Source: an uncultured Clostridia bacterium | GTDB lineage: Bacteria > Bacillota > Clostridia > TANB77 > CAG-508 | Reading direction: 5' to 3' | NCBI GenBank assembly: GCA_949746285.1 | Contig: CATJZH010000126.1 | Span: 1-13,392 of the forward strand | Length of the DNA stretch: 13,392 bases | Part shown: piece after piece, positions 1 to 8,200 of the stretch | Layout: every line of letters begins with the position of its first letter | How positions within the stretch are numbered: the first letter of the stretch is position 1 | Program-made: the position numbers and the translations under genes | Notes under the pieces: model-generated | What the model saw: only the letters and a program-made list of their open reading frames with translations | What the model was told of the DNA's origin: nothing | Database searches by the model: none

Positions 1-875
1 CCTAAAAGAAATCCAATTATTGCGCCTAGGTTTACCAAAGCATTTAATTCTTTTTTCATAATAGTAAGAATAAGTTTTTCAAGTTCTAAAACATCCATAG
101 AATTTATTTTATCAGTAACAATTTTAGAAATATCAAGTGTATTTAGTAAGTCTGGTAATTTTTCTAAAATTGTTTTTTCATATATATTCATTAAAATATT
201 AGTTATATTTATATTAGATTTTTCTATATCATTATATATAACACAAATTGGCCTAGACATATATTTGTTAAGTTCTTTTTCTATCATTTCGTTAATTAAA
301 TTTTCACCGTTTTCTAAAATATATTCATCAACTTTAGTCTCAATATTTGAGCTTATAGAAGATACAATAGAATTTCCACCAAAGATTCCAAGTAGAGGAT
401 TTTTCATTTTTTCTTTAGCAGCAATTTCTATTTGTTTAGAAACTATATTACCTAAATGTGCTTCAAGAACCGTATTATAAATGTTATTAGTTAATTTGTT
501 TTTTATAGAATTAAGTTGCATATCATAAGTATTATCTCCAATATAAGAACAAATAACTTCTTTAACGGAAGTGTTATTTTTATTTAAAGATTCTAGAAAG
601 ATAGAGATATTTTCTGAAATTTTATTTTTTATATTTTCAGAAAGTAGAGTATCTTTAATAGTTTTTTCAGATAGTAAGTCATTACTTATAGTATGTCCAA
701 TTGATTCTGCAAGTCTTTTCTTATTTCTTGGGATTAAACCAGGTGTAAAAGGTAAAGTAAAATTACCTATTTTAACAGGTTTTAGAGGTCTAAACATCAT
801 TTTTACAGCAATCCAATTTGTAACATAACCAGTAAATGCTCCGATTAATGGTCTAATAAAAATATAGTAGCTCAT
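1..875 (-). CDS. DUF445 (YheB-like) membrane protein, C-terminus cut by window edge
   Basis: This gene reads leftwards from an ATG at 875-873 and is open to the window edge, giving 291 complete codons. The start is supported by AAGGAGA (minus strand, 887-881) five bases upstream. The N-terminus carries the DUF445 signature: a hydrophobic helix with GYVTNW at residues 16-21, then AVKMMFRP at 23-30, and shortly after an LPFTPGLIPR block. The middle is a long helical, polar region. The last visible residues (LGAIIGFLL) are the glycine-rich second membrane helix with which DUF445 proteins normally end, so only a few codons are probably missing. The family (Bacillus YheB is a member) is membrane-anchored at both ends, and no biochemical function is firmly established. 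The gene is divergent from the antiporter at 994. On the minus strand a TATAAT lies at 926-921, but no good -35 accompanies it. Confidence 0.85.
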   Translation of the reverse strand, partial: MSYYIFIRPLIGAFTGYVTNWIAVKMMFRPLKPVKIGNFTLPFTPGLIPRNKKRLAESIGHTISNDLLSEKTIKDTLLSENIKNKISENISIFLESLNKNNTSVKEVICSYIGDNTYDMQLNSIKNKLTNNIYNTVLEAHLGNIVSKQIEIAAKEKMKNPLLGIFGGNSIVSSISSNIETKVDEYILENGENLINEMIEKELNKYMSRPICVIYNDIEKSNINITNILMNIYEKTILEKLPDLLNTLDISKIVTDKINSMDVLELEKLILTIMKKELNALVNLGAIIGFLL

Positions 876-980
876 TTTTATCTCCTTGTACATAAATTTT
901 ACAAATTTAAGAATAATATTATTATAACCTAAAATATGCTTTATATTGTAGAAAAAATATAAAGATATGTCAATACTGAT

Positions 981-988
981 AAAAGGAG
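981..988 (+). promoter_or_regulatory. Ribosome binding site that decides the antiporter start
   Basis: AAAAGGAG lies five bases before the ATG at 994. The earlier in-frame ATG at 967 has no purine-rich site in front of it, and starting there would put nine polar residues ahead of the first membrane helix. The later ATG is therefore preferred. Confidence 0.8.
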
Positions 989-993
989 ATTTT

Positions 994-1992
994 ATGATAT
1001 TAAGTTTATTATTTATAGCGTTAGGAATATTTTTATTAGTAAAAGGAGCTGATTTTTTAGTAAGCGGTTCAAGTGAAGTTGCTAAAAAATTTCATATACC
1101 AGAAATTATAATCGGCTTGACAATAGTTTCTATAGGAACATCACTACCAGAGTTAATGGTAAGTCTAACATCAGCACTAAAAAATCATTCAGATATTGCA
1201 ATAGGTAATGTAGTAGGTAGTAATATTTCTAATTTGTTTTTTATATTAGGTGCTTGTGCGGCTATAAGACCACTTAAATTTAAAGATAAAACAATAACAA
1301 TCGAAATACCACTAGTAATATTTCTAACATCATTACTTTACATTTTTGGAAATAATGGTACTACAAAATCAATAACAAAGACTGAAGGGCTTATTCTTTT
1401 AATATTTTGTTTTTTGTTTGTTCTATATAATATTTTAATTGCAAAACTAAGTTCAAAAAAAGGTATGGACGAACCAATATTATATGATGATTTATATAGT
1501 AGTGGAGAAAAAGGTTCTAAAGAAAAAGATATAAATATAGCTAAATCTATTATAAAGATTATTATAGGAATTTTAGGATTAAAATATGGAGGAGATTTTA
1601 TAGTAAATAATGCCTCAAATATAGCATTAGAACTAGGAGTTAGTGAAAAAATAGTAAGTCTTACAATAGTATCGTTCTGTACAAGTTTACCAGAATTTAT
1701 AACATCAGTAACAGCAACAATAAAAAATGAAGTAGATATGGCAATAGGAAATATTATGGGGTCAAATGTATTTAATATAGTTTTAATAATAGGACTTACA
1801 GCATTTTTAAATCCAATTGCATATTCTATTTCTTATAACAGAGATATAATAATATTTTTAGGAGGTATGATAGCATTAGCAATAATTCCATTTATAGGTG
1901 AGAAAAACAAGATATCAAGATTAGGAGGAATGGGGTATGTTTTGAGCTATTTATCATATATGGCAAGTATTGTTTTTTCAAATTTATTATAA
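994..1992 (+). CDS. Calcium/sodium antiporter, CaCA family (YrbG type)
   Basis: An integral membrane cation exchanger of 332 residues, the usual size for bacterial CaCA proteins, expected to swap Ca2+ against Na+ or H+ across the cytoplasmic membrane. The two inverted alpha repeats are plain. Alpha-1 has GTSLPE at residues 48-53 followed by GNVVGSN at 71-77. Alpha-2 has CTSLPE at about 229-234 followed by GNIMGSN. The acidic residues E53 and E234 correspond to the paired ion-binding glutamates known from archaeal NCX structures. Between the halves (about 151-181) is a charged, lysine- and acid-rich cytoplasmic loop. Alpha-2 has Cys where the first Gly of GTSLPE usually stands. The ATG at 994 is chosen over 967 because of the ribosome binding site. 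It is divergent from the DUF445 gene, with no obvious operon partner. Ion specificity cannot be read from the sequence. Confidence 0.92.
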   Translation: MILSLLFIALGIFLLVKGADFLVSGSSEVAKKFHIPEIIIGLTIVSIGTSLPELMVSLTSALKNHSDIAIGNVVGSNISNLFFILGACAAIRPLKFKDKTITIEIPLVIFLTSLLYIFGNNGTTKSITKTEGLILLIFCFLFVLYNILIAKLSSKKGMDEPILYDDLYSSGEKGSKEKDINIAKSIIKIIIGILGLKYGGDFIVNNASNIALELGVSEKIVSLTIVSFCTSLPEFITSVTATIKNEVDMAIGNIMGSNVFNIVLIIGLTAFLNPIAYSISYNRDIIIFLGGMIALAIIPFIGEKNKISRLGGMGYVLSYLSYMASIVFSNLL

Positions 1993-2070
1993 AATAGGTG
2001 GATTTTAAAGGAAAAATATGTAAAATTCACATAAAATTTACAAAAAAGTATTTATTTTCTTCACAATCTG

Positions 2071-2202
2071 TGGTAAAATAAAGTAGGTAAGTACGGGAAA
2101 TTTTAAGAAATATGATAATAAACCCGTAAACAGACAAAAGAAAAAATGGCATTAAATGCTTTTTAAAATCTATAAATGTGATTACATATATAGGAGGAAA
2201 AT
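2071..2202 (+). promoter_or_regulatory. Candidate extended -10 promoter and structured leader of the HQVVH gene
   Basis: TGGTAAAAT at 2071-2079 fits an extended -10 element (TGn plus TAAAAT); a clear -35 is lacking. Transcription from it would give a leader of about 115 nt before the ATG at 2203. The leader holds two self-complementary stretches. TACGGG (2092-2097) pairs with CCCGTA (2123-2128), unusually GC-rich for this DNA. A short palindrome around GCATTAAATGC (2149-2159) is flanked by A and T runs. The AGGAGG at 2192-2197 sits five bases from the start codon. No known riboswitch class is recognised. An imperfect inverted repeat (TGTAAAATT at 2019-2027 and AATTTACA at 2035-2042) just upstream may be an operator or a weak terminator of the antiporter gene. 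Confidence 0.4.
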
Positions 2203-3330
2203 ATGGTAAAAACAAAGATTAATTTTACTGTAGATAAAATGGCCGTATTATGCAATATCATGAATGGTGAAATAAAAGCCAGAATGGATGCAAAGAAAAG
2301 GCCAGAGAGAAGAGAATATTATAAAAAAATGGGTGTAATAGATAGCGTACCCGCTATAACGAGATTCATGAATGCACATCCAGATATTTTTAGTAATAAA
2401 AAATTTATAGTTTCAAAAAGCGGAAATATTTTTGAAGAAATATTACCAATATCTTCTGAAAAGGGAGAAGAAGCTTATAAAAAGGAAGCTTCAAGACTTA
2501 TAGAAGTTACACATGATTTAACGGCAGATGAAAAGATATCAGTAGATCTTTTTTTAGGAGATTTCTGGAAATTAAGTGAAAGCAAAGATATAGAGCCTAT
2601 TTTTGATGCTACAAATGTATATAAAGATTCAATAGAAGAAATTTGGAGAGAAAATGAAGATATAGTTATGGATTCTATTCAAGAAGTTTTAGGAGGTTAC
2701 ACTCCTGAACCAACAGGATCAGTATCAACATATATAATGTATCCTAATTTCAATATACATAGAACTAGCCAAACTAGTCCAAAACAAACTAATTTGTTTT
2801 TTGCAAATATGAAAGAAAAAAATCCAAATAAAATATTAGCATATTTAGCACATCAAGTTGTACATCAACCAATGTTACCATATACAACAACTATGACAGG
2901 AATGGAAAAAGAGAAATTGCATGGATTTATAAAATTTTTAACAGACAAAGATGTATATAACAGACTTACAGGTAAGAGCTATTTAGATATAACAACACAA
3001 AGAGAAAATCCAGAAGTAATGGCAAAAATTTATCCATATTGGTTAGGATATAGATATAGAAATGCTGATAAACAAGGGTTAGATTCAGAAACAGAAATAG
3101 CAAAAGCAATTGCTAGAGATAAAAAATATTATGATAGATTACCAGAAACTTCAAAAAAGAAAGAACTATATAAAGATTACAATTTTGAAAAGCTAGATTC
3201 AGCTAAAATAGCAGCATTCTTTAAAGAAAAGAAAGGTATAACACCATATCAATTTACAAGAATAAATTTTGAAAATAAAAGAAATACATATAGAGATGAT
3301 GCTTTACCAGAAGATCATGGTGTAAGATAA
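2203..3330 (+). CDS. Protein of unknown function with a degenerate metallopeptidase-like HQVVH motif
   Basis: I do not recognise this 375-residue protein. It has no signal peptide or membrane helix, so it is probably cytoplasmic. The N-terminal part is helical and charged. At about 175-195 a likely beta strand (STYIMYPNFNIHRT) leads into AYLAHQVVHQPMLPY, with HQVVH at residues 217-221. In gluzincin-type zinc peptidases an edge strand followed by HExxH on a helix is the usual arrangement. Here Gln replaces the catalytic Glu while both His remain. A helix 14-20 residues later (MEKEKLH, with E235 and E237) could supply the third ligand seen in such folds. The C-terminal 100 residues are lysine- and tyrosine-rich. 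It is single-gene transcribed: AGGAGG five bases before ATG and a strong terminator directly after the stop. Codon use matches its neighbours. The peptidase relationship is inference from one short motif; the gene itself is solid. Confidence 0.85.
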   Translation: MVKTKINFTVDKMAVLCNIMNGEIKARMDAKKRPERREYYKKMGVIDSVPAITRFMNAHPDIFSNKKFIVSKSGNIFEEILPISSEKGEEAYKKEASRLIEVTHDLTADEKISVDLFLGDFWKLSESKDIEPIFDATNVYKDSIEEIWRENEDIVMDSIQEVLGGYTPEPTGSVSTYIMYPNFNIHRTSQTSPKQTNLFFANMKEKNPNKILAYLAHQVVHQPMLPYTTTMTGMEKEKLHGFIKFLTDKDVYNRLTGKSYLDITTQRENPEVMAKIYPYWLGYRYRNADKQGLDSETEIAKAIARDKKYYDRLPETSKKKELYKDYNFEKLDSAKIAAFFKEKKGITPYQFTRINFENKRNTYRDDALPEDHGVR

Positions 3331-3331
3331 T

Positions 3332-3372
3332 AAAAAGTGCTTCCAAATAAAATATTTGAGAAGCGCTTTTTT
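3332..3372 (+). terminator. Rho-independent terminator of the HQVVH gene
   Basis: AAAGTGCTTC pairs with GAAGCGCTTT (one G-T wobble). The stem continues inward with CAAATA against TATTTG around an AAA loop, and the structure ends in six T. It begins two bases after the TAA stop. Confidence 0.9.
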
Positions 3373-3373
3373 A

Positions 3374-3987
3374 AACTTTAGATATTTATATTATTGGGGT
3401 AAATTATATGTAAATAGTATAAAATCTGGTGATAGTTTTAAAAAACTGAAAAAGACTATTTCAATACTAATAGCAAACTTTGAGATAAAAAATTTAAGTG
3501 AAATACATAAATCCATACAGAATGGCAAATACGAGAAAAAGATTATAGAAAAACAATATTGACCAATATATTAGAAATTCATATAATTAGTTTACCAAAG
3601 CTAATGAAAATGATAAAAAACGAAGAAATACCAAAACAAAATGAGAAATTAGCTATTTGGTCAAAATTTATAGTAAATCCTGAGATGTTGGAGAAATCTG
3701 AAATGCAAAGAAATAAAGTAGTAAAAAAAGCGAAAGATGAATTAGGAAATATGAGTAGAAGCGAATATGAACAAAGATTAGCAGAATTACGAGAAGAAGC
3801 AATATTAGATAGAAATACTCAAATTTTATCAAACTATGAAAGTGGAGTGGAAGAAGCTATCAAGCAAGGCAAAAAAGAAGTATGTATAGAAATAGCAAAA
3901 CGATTATTGAATTTAAAAAAGACTAAAGAAGAAATTATAGAAATAATAGGTTTAACAAAAGAAGAAATTGAAAAAATAAAAATATAA
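3374..3987 (+). pseudogene. Rpn-family recombination-promoting nuclease / putative transposase remnant (headless and frameshifted)
   Basis: Two adjoining frames make up the C-terminal two thirds of a PD-(D/E)XK Rpn/transposase-like protein. The first (about 3374-3562) contains the family's YYWGKLY block followed by a GDSFKKLKKTISILI stretch, and ends at TGA 3560-3562. The second (from about 3559 to TAA 3985-3987) continues with LTNILEIHIISLPKL, a coiled region, and the typical tail ending in GLTKEEIEKIK. A -1 (or +2) shift in an A-rich run near 3530-3560 separates them. The N-terminal catalytic half, about 100 residues with the nuclease residues, is absent. Homology begins right at the end of the upstream terminator, and neither piece has a ribosome binding site. 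Full-length relatives are multi-copy, horizontally spreading genes. This copy should be inactive. Confidence 0.75.
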
Positions 3988-4017
3988 ATAGTTAAATGAA
4001 AAAATCTTTAAATTTAC

Positions 4018-4067
4018 AAAGAGAATATGAATTTTAATTAATAGATAATTAAATTCATACTCTCTTT
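4018..4067. terminator. Bidirectional terminator between the Rpn remnant and cwlD
   Basis: A long imperfect inverted repeat of about 22 bp. AAAGAGA and TATGAATTT on the left match AAATTCATA and TCTCTTT on the right, with ATTA/TAAT at the loop side. T-rich sequence follows on the plus strand (TATATTTTTATT) and an AT-rich flank on the minus strand. It lies between two convergent coding regions and would serve cwlD, whose stop is at 4074. Confidence 0.75.
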
Positions 4068-4073
4068 ATATTT

Positions 4074-4781
4074 TTATTCAAAATAATCCATAATACCAAT
4101 ATAAATACTCCAAGCAAGTTCATCTTGATAAGAAGCGGTTTGAAGCTTTTTATTTTCTTCAGGGTTAGAAAGGAAGCCACATTCTACAATAACAAGAGGA
4201 ATTTCGACATTTTTTGTTAAATAAATTCCAGAAATAGATTTTATAGTTCTACTATTTTCTTTTTTTAAAAAATAATTTAAACTAGTTTGAATATTTTCTG
4301 CTATTTCTTTGCTGCTTTCGTCATCATTCTTAAAAAAAGTTTGCCATCCACTGTACTGATATTGTTCTAGTTTATTCATATGAATAGATAAGAAAAGCTC
4401 AGAATTAGAATTATTAGCAATGTTTACTCTGTTTTTCATATCAGAAACTTTTTTCTCTCTTATTGTTTCAGCAGTAGTTTCATAAATTCCATTTTCATCA
4501 GACCTAGTTAAAATTACATTACAACCAGAAGCTTCTAATAAATTTTGCAATTTTAAAACAATTTCTAAATTGATATCAGATTCAATAGATCCATCTTCCC
4601 CAACTGCACCACCATCAGGATTTCCATGTCCAGCATCTAAAATGATAGTATGATTACCAACAGGCGTTGACGAAACTAGCTGAGTTTTAGAATTATTGCT
4701 TGAAAACAAAGCATAATAAAAAATAGAAATAACAATAATTAAATTTATAAAAACTAATCTTTTCTTATTAAAAACAAACAT
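4074..4781 (-). CDS. cwlD: N-acetylmuramoyl-L-alanine amidase CwlD (spore cortex muramic-lactam formation)
   Basis: A zinc amidase of the Amidase_3 family, 235 residues, typical for CwlD. In spore formers CwlD removes the peptide from muramic acid in cortex peptidoglycan, and PdaA then completes the delta-lactam that germination enzymes recognise. An N-terminal signal anchor (about 8-26: LVFINLIIVISIFYYALF) should place the enzyme outside the membrane. The catalytic domain follows with all expected residues: H52 in DAGHGNPDGG, E67 in GSIESDINL, H134 in LSIHMN, and E200 in VIVECGFLSNPEE. The insert TIREKKVSDMKNRV at 106-119 is characteristic of CwlD rather than of other Amidase_3 proteins. The ATG at 4781-4779 is preceded by GAGGT ten bases upstream, and the neighbouring hydrophobic anchor supports this start. 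It is a single gene, convergent with the Rpn remnant. Regulation by a sporulation sigma factor is expected from known biology, but I see no convincing site. Confidence 0.93.
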   Translation of the reverse strand: MFVFNKKRLVFINLIIVISIFYYALFSSNNSKTQLVSSTPVGNHTIILDAGHGNPDGGAVGEDGSIESDINLEIVLKLQNLLEASGCNVILTRSDENGIYETTAETIREKKVSDMKNRVNIANNSNSELFLSIHMNKLEQYQYSGWQTFFKNDDESSKEIAENIQTSLNYFLKKENSRTIKSISGIYLTKNVEIPLVIVECGFLSNPEENKKLQTASYQDELAWSIYIGIMDYFE

Positions 4782-4866
4782 AAAATAAACCTCAAAAGTA
4801 AAATTTATTAAATTCTATTCATGAAAAAATTTTATATTACTATTTGGAATGGCAAAATTCAATTTC

Positions 4867-4895
4867 TTGACAATAAATTTCGACATTGCTATAAT
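4867..4895 (+). promoter_or_regulatory. Perfect sigma-A type promoter in front of a broken gene
   Basis: TTGACA (4867-4872) and TATAAT (4890-4895) are separated by exactly 17 bp, a full consensus match. Transcription would start near 4902 and, with the terminator at 5137-5193, give an RNA of about 290 nt. The only thing under it is the headless DUF3592-type fragment. Confidence 0.75.
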
Positions 4896-5116
4896 TCAAA
4901 AATCCAATATATGAGTATGAAGTAGGAGAAAATAAATATGTAGAAAGGTCAAATGCATCAGTAAATGGAGCTTTTATTGGACAAACTGTAAATATAAATT
5001 ATAATCCTGAAGATCCAAGCGAATTTTATGTAGGTAAAGGCGGAATGAAATCACAAATGATGGTAGGAGCGGCTTTTTTAGTAGTTGGTATAATTTTGGT
5101 ATGTACAAGTTTTTAA
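4895..5116 (+). pseudogene. C-terminal fragment of a DUF3592-type membrane protein, start codon missing
   Basis: One frame is open from just after an in-frame TAA (4892-4894) to TAA 5114-5116, about 73 codons. The visible part reads NPIYEYEVGENKY, then NGAFIGQTVNINYNP and EDPSEFYVG, then a hydrophobic helix of about 17 residues (MMVGAAFLVVGIILVC) and the C-terminus. That is the order in DUF3592 proteins: a beta-rich extracytoplasmic domain with a G-x-V-x-V-x-Y-x-P type end, then a final membrane helix. The normal first membrane helix and early part of the domain are gone. No ATG, GTG or TTG lies upstream in frame, and the ATGs at 4911 and 4917 are in another frame that stops at once (TAG 4923). 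A deletion joining the promoter to the middle of the gene would explain it. It could instead be expressed from a non-standard start, but that is unlikely. Confidence 0.6.
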
Positions 5117-5136
5117 AAATTAATAAAAAAATTTTT

Positions 5137-5193
5137 AACACTTTTTAGAAAGAAGATTAGTTATAAAATCTAAATTCTAAAAAGTGTTTTTTT
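5137..5193 (+). terminator. Rho-independent terminator after the DUF3592 fragment
   Basis: AACACTTTTTAGAA (5137-5150) is perfectly complementary to TTCTAAAAAGTGTT (5175-5188), a 14-bp stem, followed by a run of T to 5193. The 24-nt loop contains a small AGATT/AATCT pair. It insulates the glucan synthase gene from the perfect promoter upstream. Confidence 0.9.
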
Positions 5194-5216
5194 AATATAT
5201 TTCCTAACTAAAACTG

Positions 5217-5222
5217 TATAAT
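5217..5222 (+). promoter_or_regulatory. Candidate -10 element of the glucan synthase gene
   Basis: TATAAT lies 48 bases before the ATG at 5271, between the terminator and the gene. No recognisable -35 stands 16-18 bases upstream, so the promoter is weak, activator-dependent, or elsewhere. The gene's ribosome binding site is AAGGGGA at 5259-5265. Confidence 0.35.
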
Positions 5223-5270
5223 TCATAAAAAAATGGCAAAAATAACTTTAAAAAACATAAGGGGAATTTT

Positions 5271-8200
5271 ATGAAAAAGTACAAAAAATTAAATATAAGA
5301 GGAACGTTATTAGATAGAAATCAATTAGCAAAACATATAGAAAAAACAGCAGCAGATCATAATACTAAAAGTTTTTCAAATAAAAATACGTATCCAATAT
5401 CAAATTTAATAGATGATTATAAATTTATATTAGAAACTTATAATTTACTTACTAAACATATAAAACTTGGAATAAAAATACATTCAGCAGGAGAATGGAT
5501 ATTAGACAATTTTTATATAATAGAAGAAACTGTAAAAACAATTCAAAAAGAGCTATCACTTAAAAAGTATAAAAATATGATAGGAATTTGCAATGATATG
5601 TATTTTGGATTTGCTAGAAGTTATGTACTTGCTGAAGAAATTGTTGCTTTTTCAGATTGCAAAATAGATAGAGAATTAATAGATACAGCTTTGCATGCAT
5701 ATCAAAAAAAGAAATTACTTAGTATGGAAGAACTTTCCAATATTGGTATTTTTTTAAAAATTTCTTTAATATCACATATAAGAGAGTTATGTGAAAAAAT
5801 TTACTCATCTCAAATACAGAAATATAAAGCCGAAAGTATAATAGAAAGAGTAATAGAAAAGAAAAACAATAATTTAAGATTTAATAACAATATAAAGTTT
5901 TTAAAAGTTAATGATGAAAAACTAAAATATTCTTTTATAGAATATATGTCATATAAACTAAAAATTTACGGAAAAGAAGCTGTAGCTTATCAAAATGTAT
6001 TATCAAAAGAAGTTCAAAAATTAGGACTTTCTATTTCAGAAGTAATACAAAAAGAACATTTCCATATAGCTAATATAAAAATTACTATGGGAAATTGTAT
6101 AACAAGTATTAAAGAAATAAATAGAATAGATTTTTCAGAGTTGTTTAGTTATATGAATGCTTCTGAAGATATATTAAAACTAGATCCATCTGGAATATAT
6201 ACAAAAATGGATGAAGAAAGTAAAAGTTATTTTAGGCAAATAATTGAAAGAAAAGCCAGAAAAAGTAAAATATCAGAAATATATATTTCTGAAAAAATAA
6301 TTGAACTTTGTATGCGATATAAAAATTCAGACGATTTAGAAGAAATAAAAAAATCACATGTTGGATATTATTTAATGAAACCCGAAGGAATAAAGGAGTT
6401 AGATAATATCCTAGAAATTAGAAGTCATAAGAGGTTAACTTATAAACAAAAATCAAGATTATATATTGCGTCTAGTATATTAGTACCAGTATATTTTTGT
6501 TTATGCTTGTATTTATTCCTTTGGAATAAAAATAATAATATATTTTTATCATTAATAACTTCTATATTAGCATATATACCAATATCAGAAATATTTCTTA
6601 GAGCTGAAAATTATTTTATGAGCAAACTTAAAGCTCCAACTTTAATAGCTAAAATGGATTATGATGATGGAATACCAGAAGATAAAAGTACTTTTGTTGT
6701 AATTCCAACAATTTTAAAATCAAAAGAAAAAGTAAAAGAAATGTTTGAAAAATTGGAAGTATATTATTTAGCTAATAAATCGGAAAATATATATTTTGCT
6801 TTATTAGGTGACTGTTCAGAAGAAGAAAAACCTAAAAGAGGATTTGATAGTGAAGTAATATCAAGTGGTATAGAAATATGTAATAAATTAAATGAAAAAT
6901 ATAAATCAGACAAATTTAATAAATTTCATTTTTTATATAGGAAAAGAGTTTGGAATGATTCTGAAAATGCTTATATAGGTTGGGAGAGAAAAAGGGGATT
7001 ACTTACAACTTTTAATAAATATATAAAAGGAAAAATTGAAAATAATTTTTTAGAAAATACAATAGAAACTCAAAAAAGTATATTGCCAAATATCAAATAT
7101 ATTATAACACTAGATAGTGATACAAACTTAAATTTAAAAACAGCTTCTAAACTTATAGGTGCTATGAGTTATATTCTTAATTTACCAGTTATAAAGGATT
7201 ATAGAGTAATAGATGGATATGGAATTATGCAACCTAGAATTGGAATGGATTTATCTATTGCCCAAAAAACATCATTTATAGAATTATATAGTATGAAAGG
7301 CGGAATAGATTGCTACACTAATGCTATTTCAGATATATATCAAGATTATTTTGGAGAAGGAATTTTTACTGGAAAAGGTATTTATGATGTAGATGTTTAT
7401 AATGAAATATTAAATAATGAATTTCCAGAAAATACAATTTTAAGTCATGACTTATTAGAGGGAAATTTTTTAAGATGTGGACTTTTAACTGATGTAATGC
7501 TGTTAGATGGTTATCCTTCTAAGTATATTCCATATATTTTAAGAAATCATAGATGGACACGAGGGGATTGGCAAATTGTAAGATGGCTACAAAATTATAG
7601 ATTAAATGAAATTTCTAAATTTAAAATTTATGATAATTTAAGAAGAAGTTTACTACAAATATTTAGTTTTATATTAATTGTTTTATCAGTTATAACTATC
7701 TTTAAAACAAATTTAGAAAAAGGAAGTTTAATTGCAATCTCTTTAATTTCAATAACAATTCCATATATTATAGATATTATAAATTATATAATTTTTAAAG
7801 AGAGCAATATTACAGGTAATGTTTATGCATATAAAAAATTTTCAAAAGAATTAAATAGTATAAAAATAAGTACAATTAGAATTTTTCTACAAATAACATT
7901 TCTTCCATATGAAACTTTTAAAAATATTGATGCTATTGTAAGAAGTTTATATAGAATGAAGTATAGAACTAAACTATTAGAATGGACTACAGCTGAGGAC
8001 GCAGAGCGAAATTCTAAAACTGATTTGACTTCATATTATGGCGAAATGGGTATAAATTTTATAATTGGACTTTTATTTATAATTTTGCCAGGAGTAGTTT
8101 CAAAAATTTTAGGAATATTGTGGATAGTAGGTCCAGTTATAGCATGGTATATAAGTTTAGATAAACAGATAGAATATGAAATATCAGATAAAAACAAACG

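Noticed and set aside
265..828. Plus-strand open frames inside the DUF445 gene
   Set aside because: They are antisense shadows of the minus-strand DUF445 reading frame, with unlikely residue composition and no start signals.
967..993. Upstream ATG giving a 341-residue antiporter
   Set aside because: There is no ribosome binding site before 967, while AAAAGGAG sits correctly before the ATG at 994. The nine extra residues are polar and not part of the family.
2027..2215. A minus-strand 62-residue open frame
   Set aside because: It covers the promoter and leader of the plus-strand gene at 2203, and has no ribosome site or recognisable motif.
4821..4925. A 34-codon open frame starting at ATG 4821
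   Set aside because: It overlaps the perfect promoter, has no ribosome site and no recognisable content; chance in AT-rich DNA.
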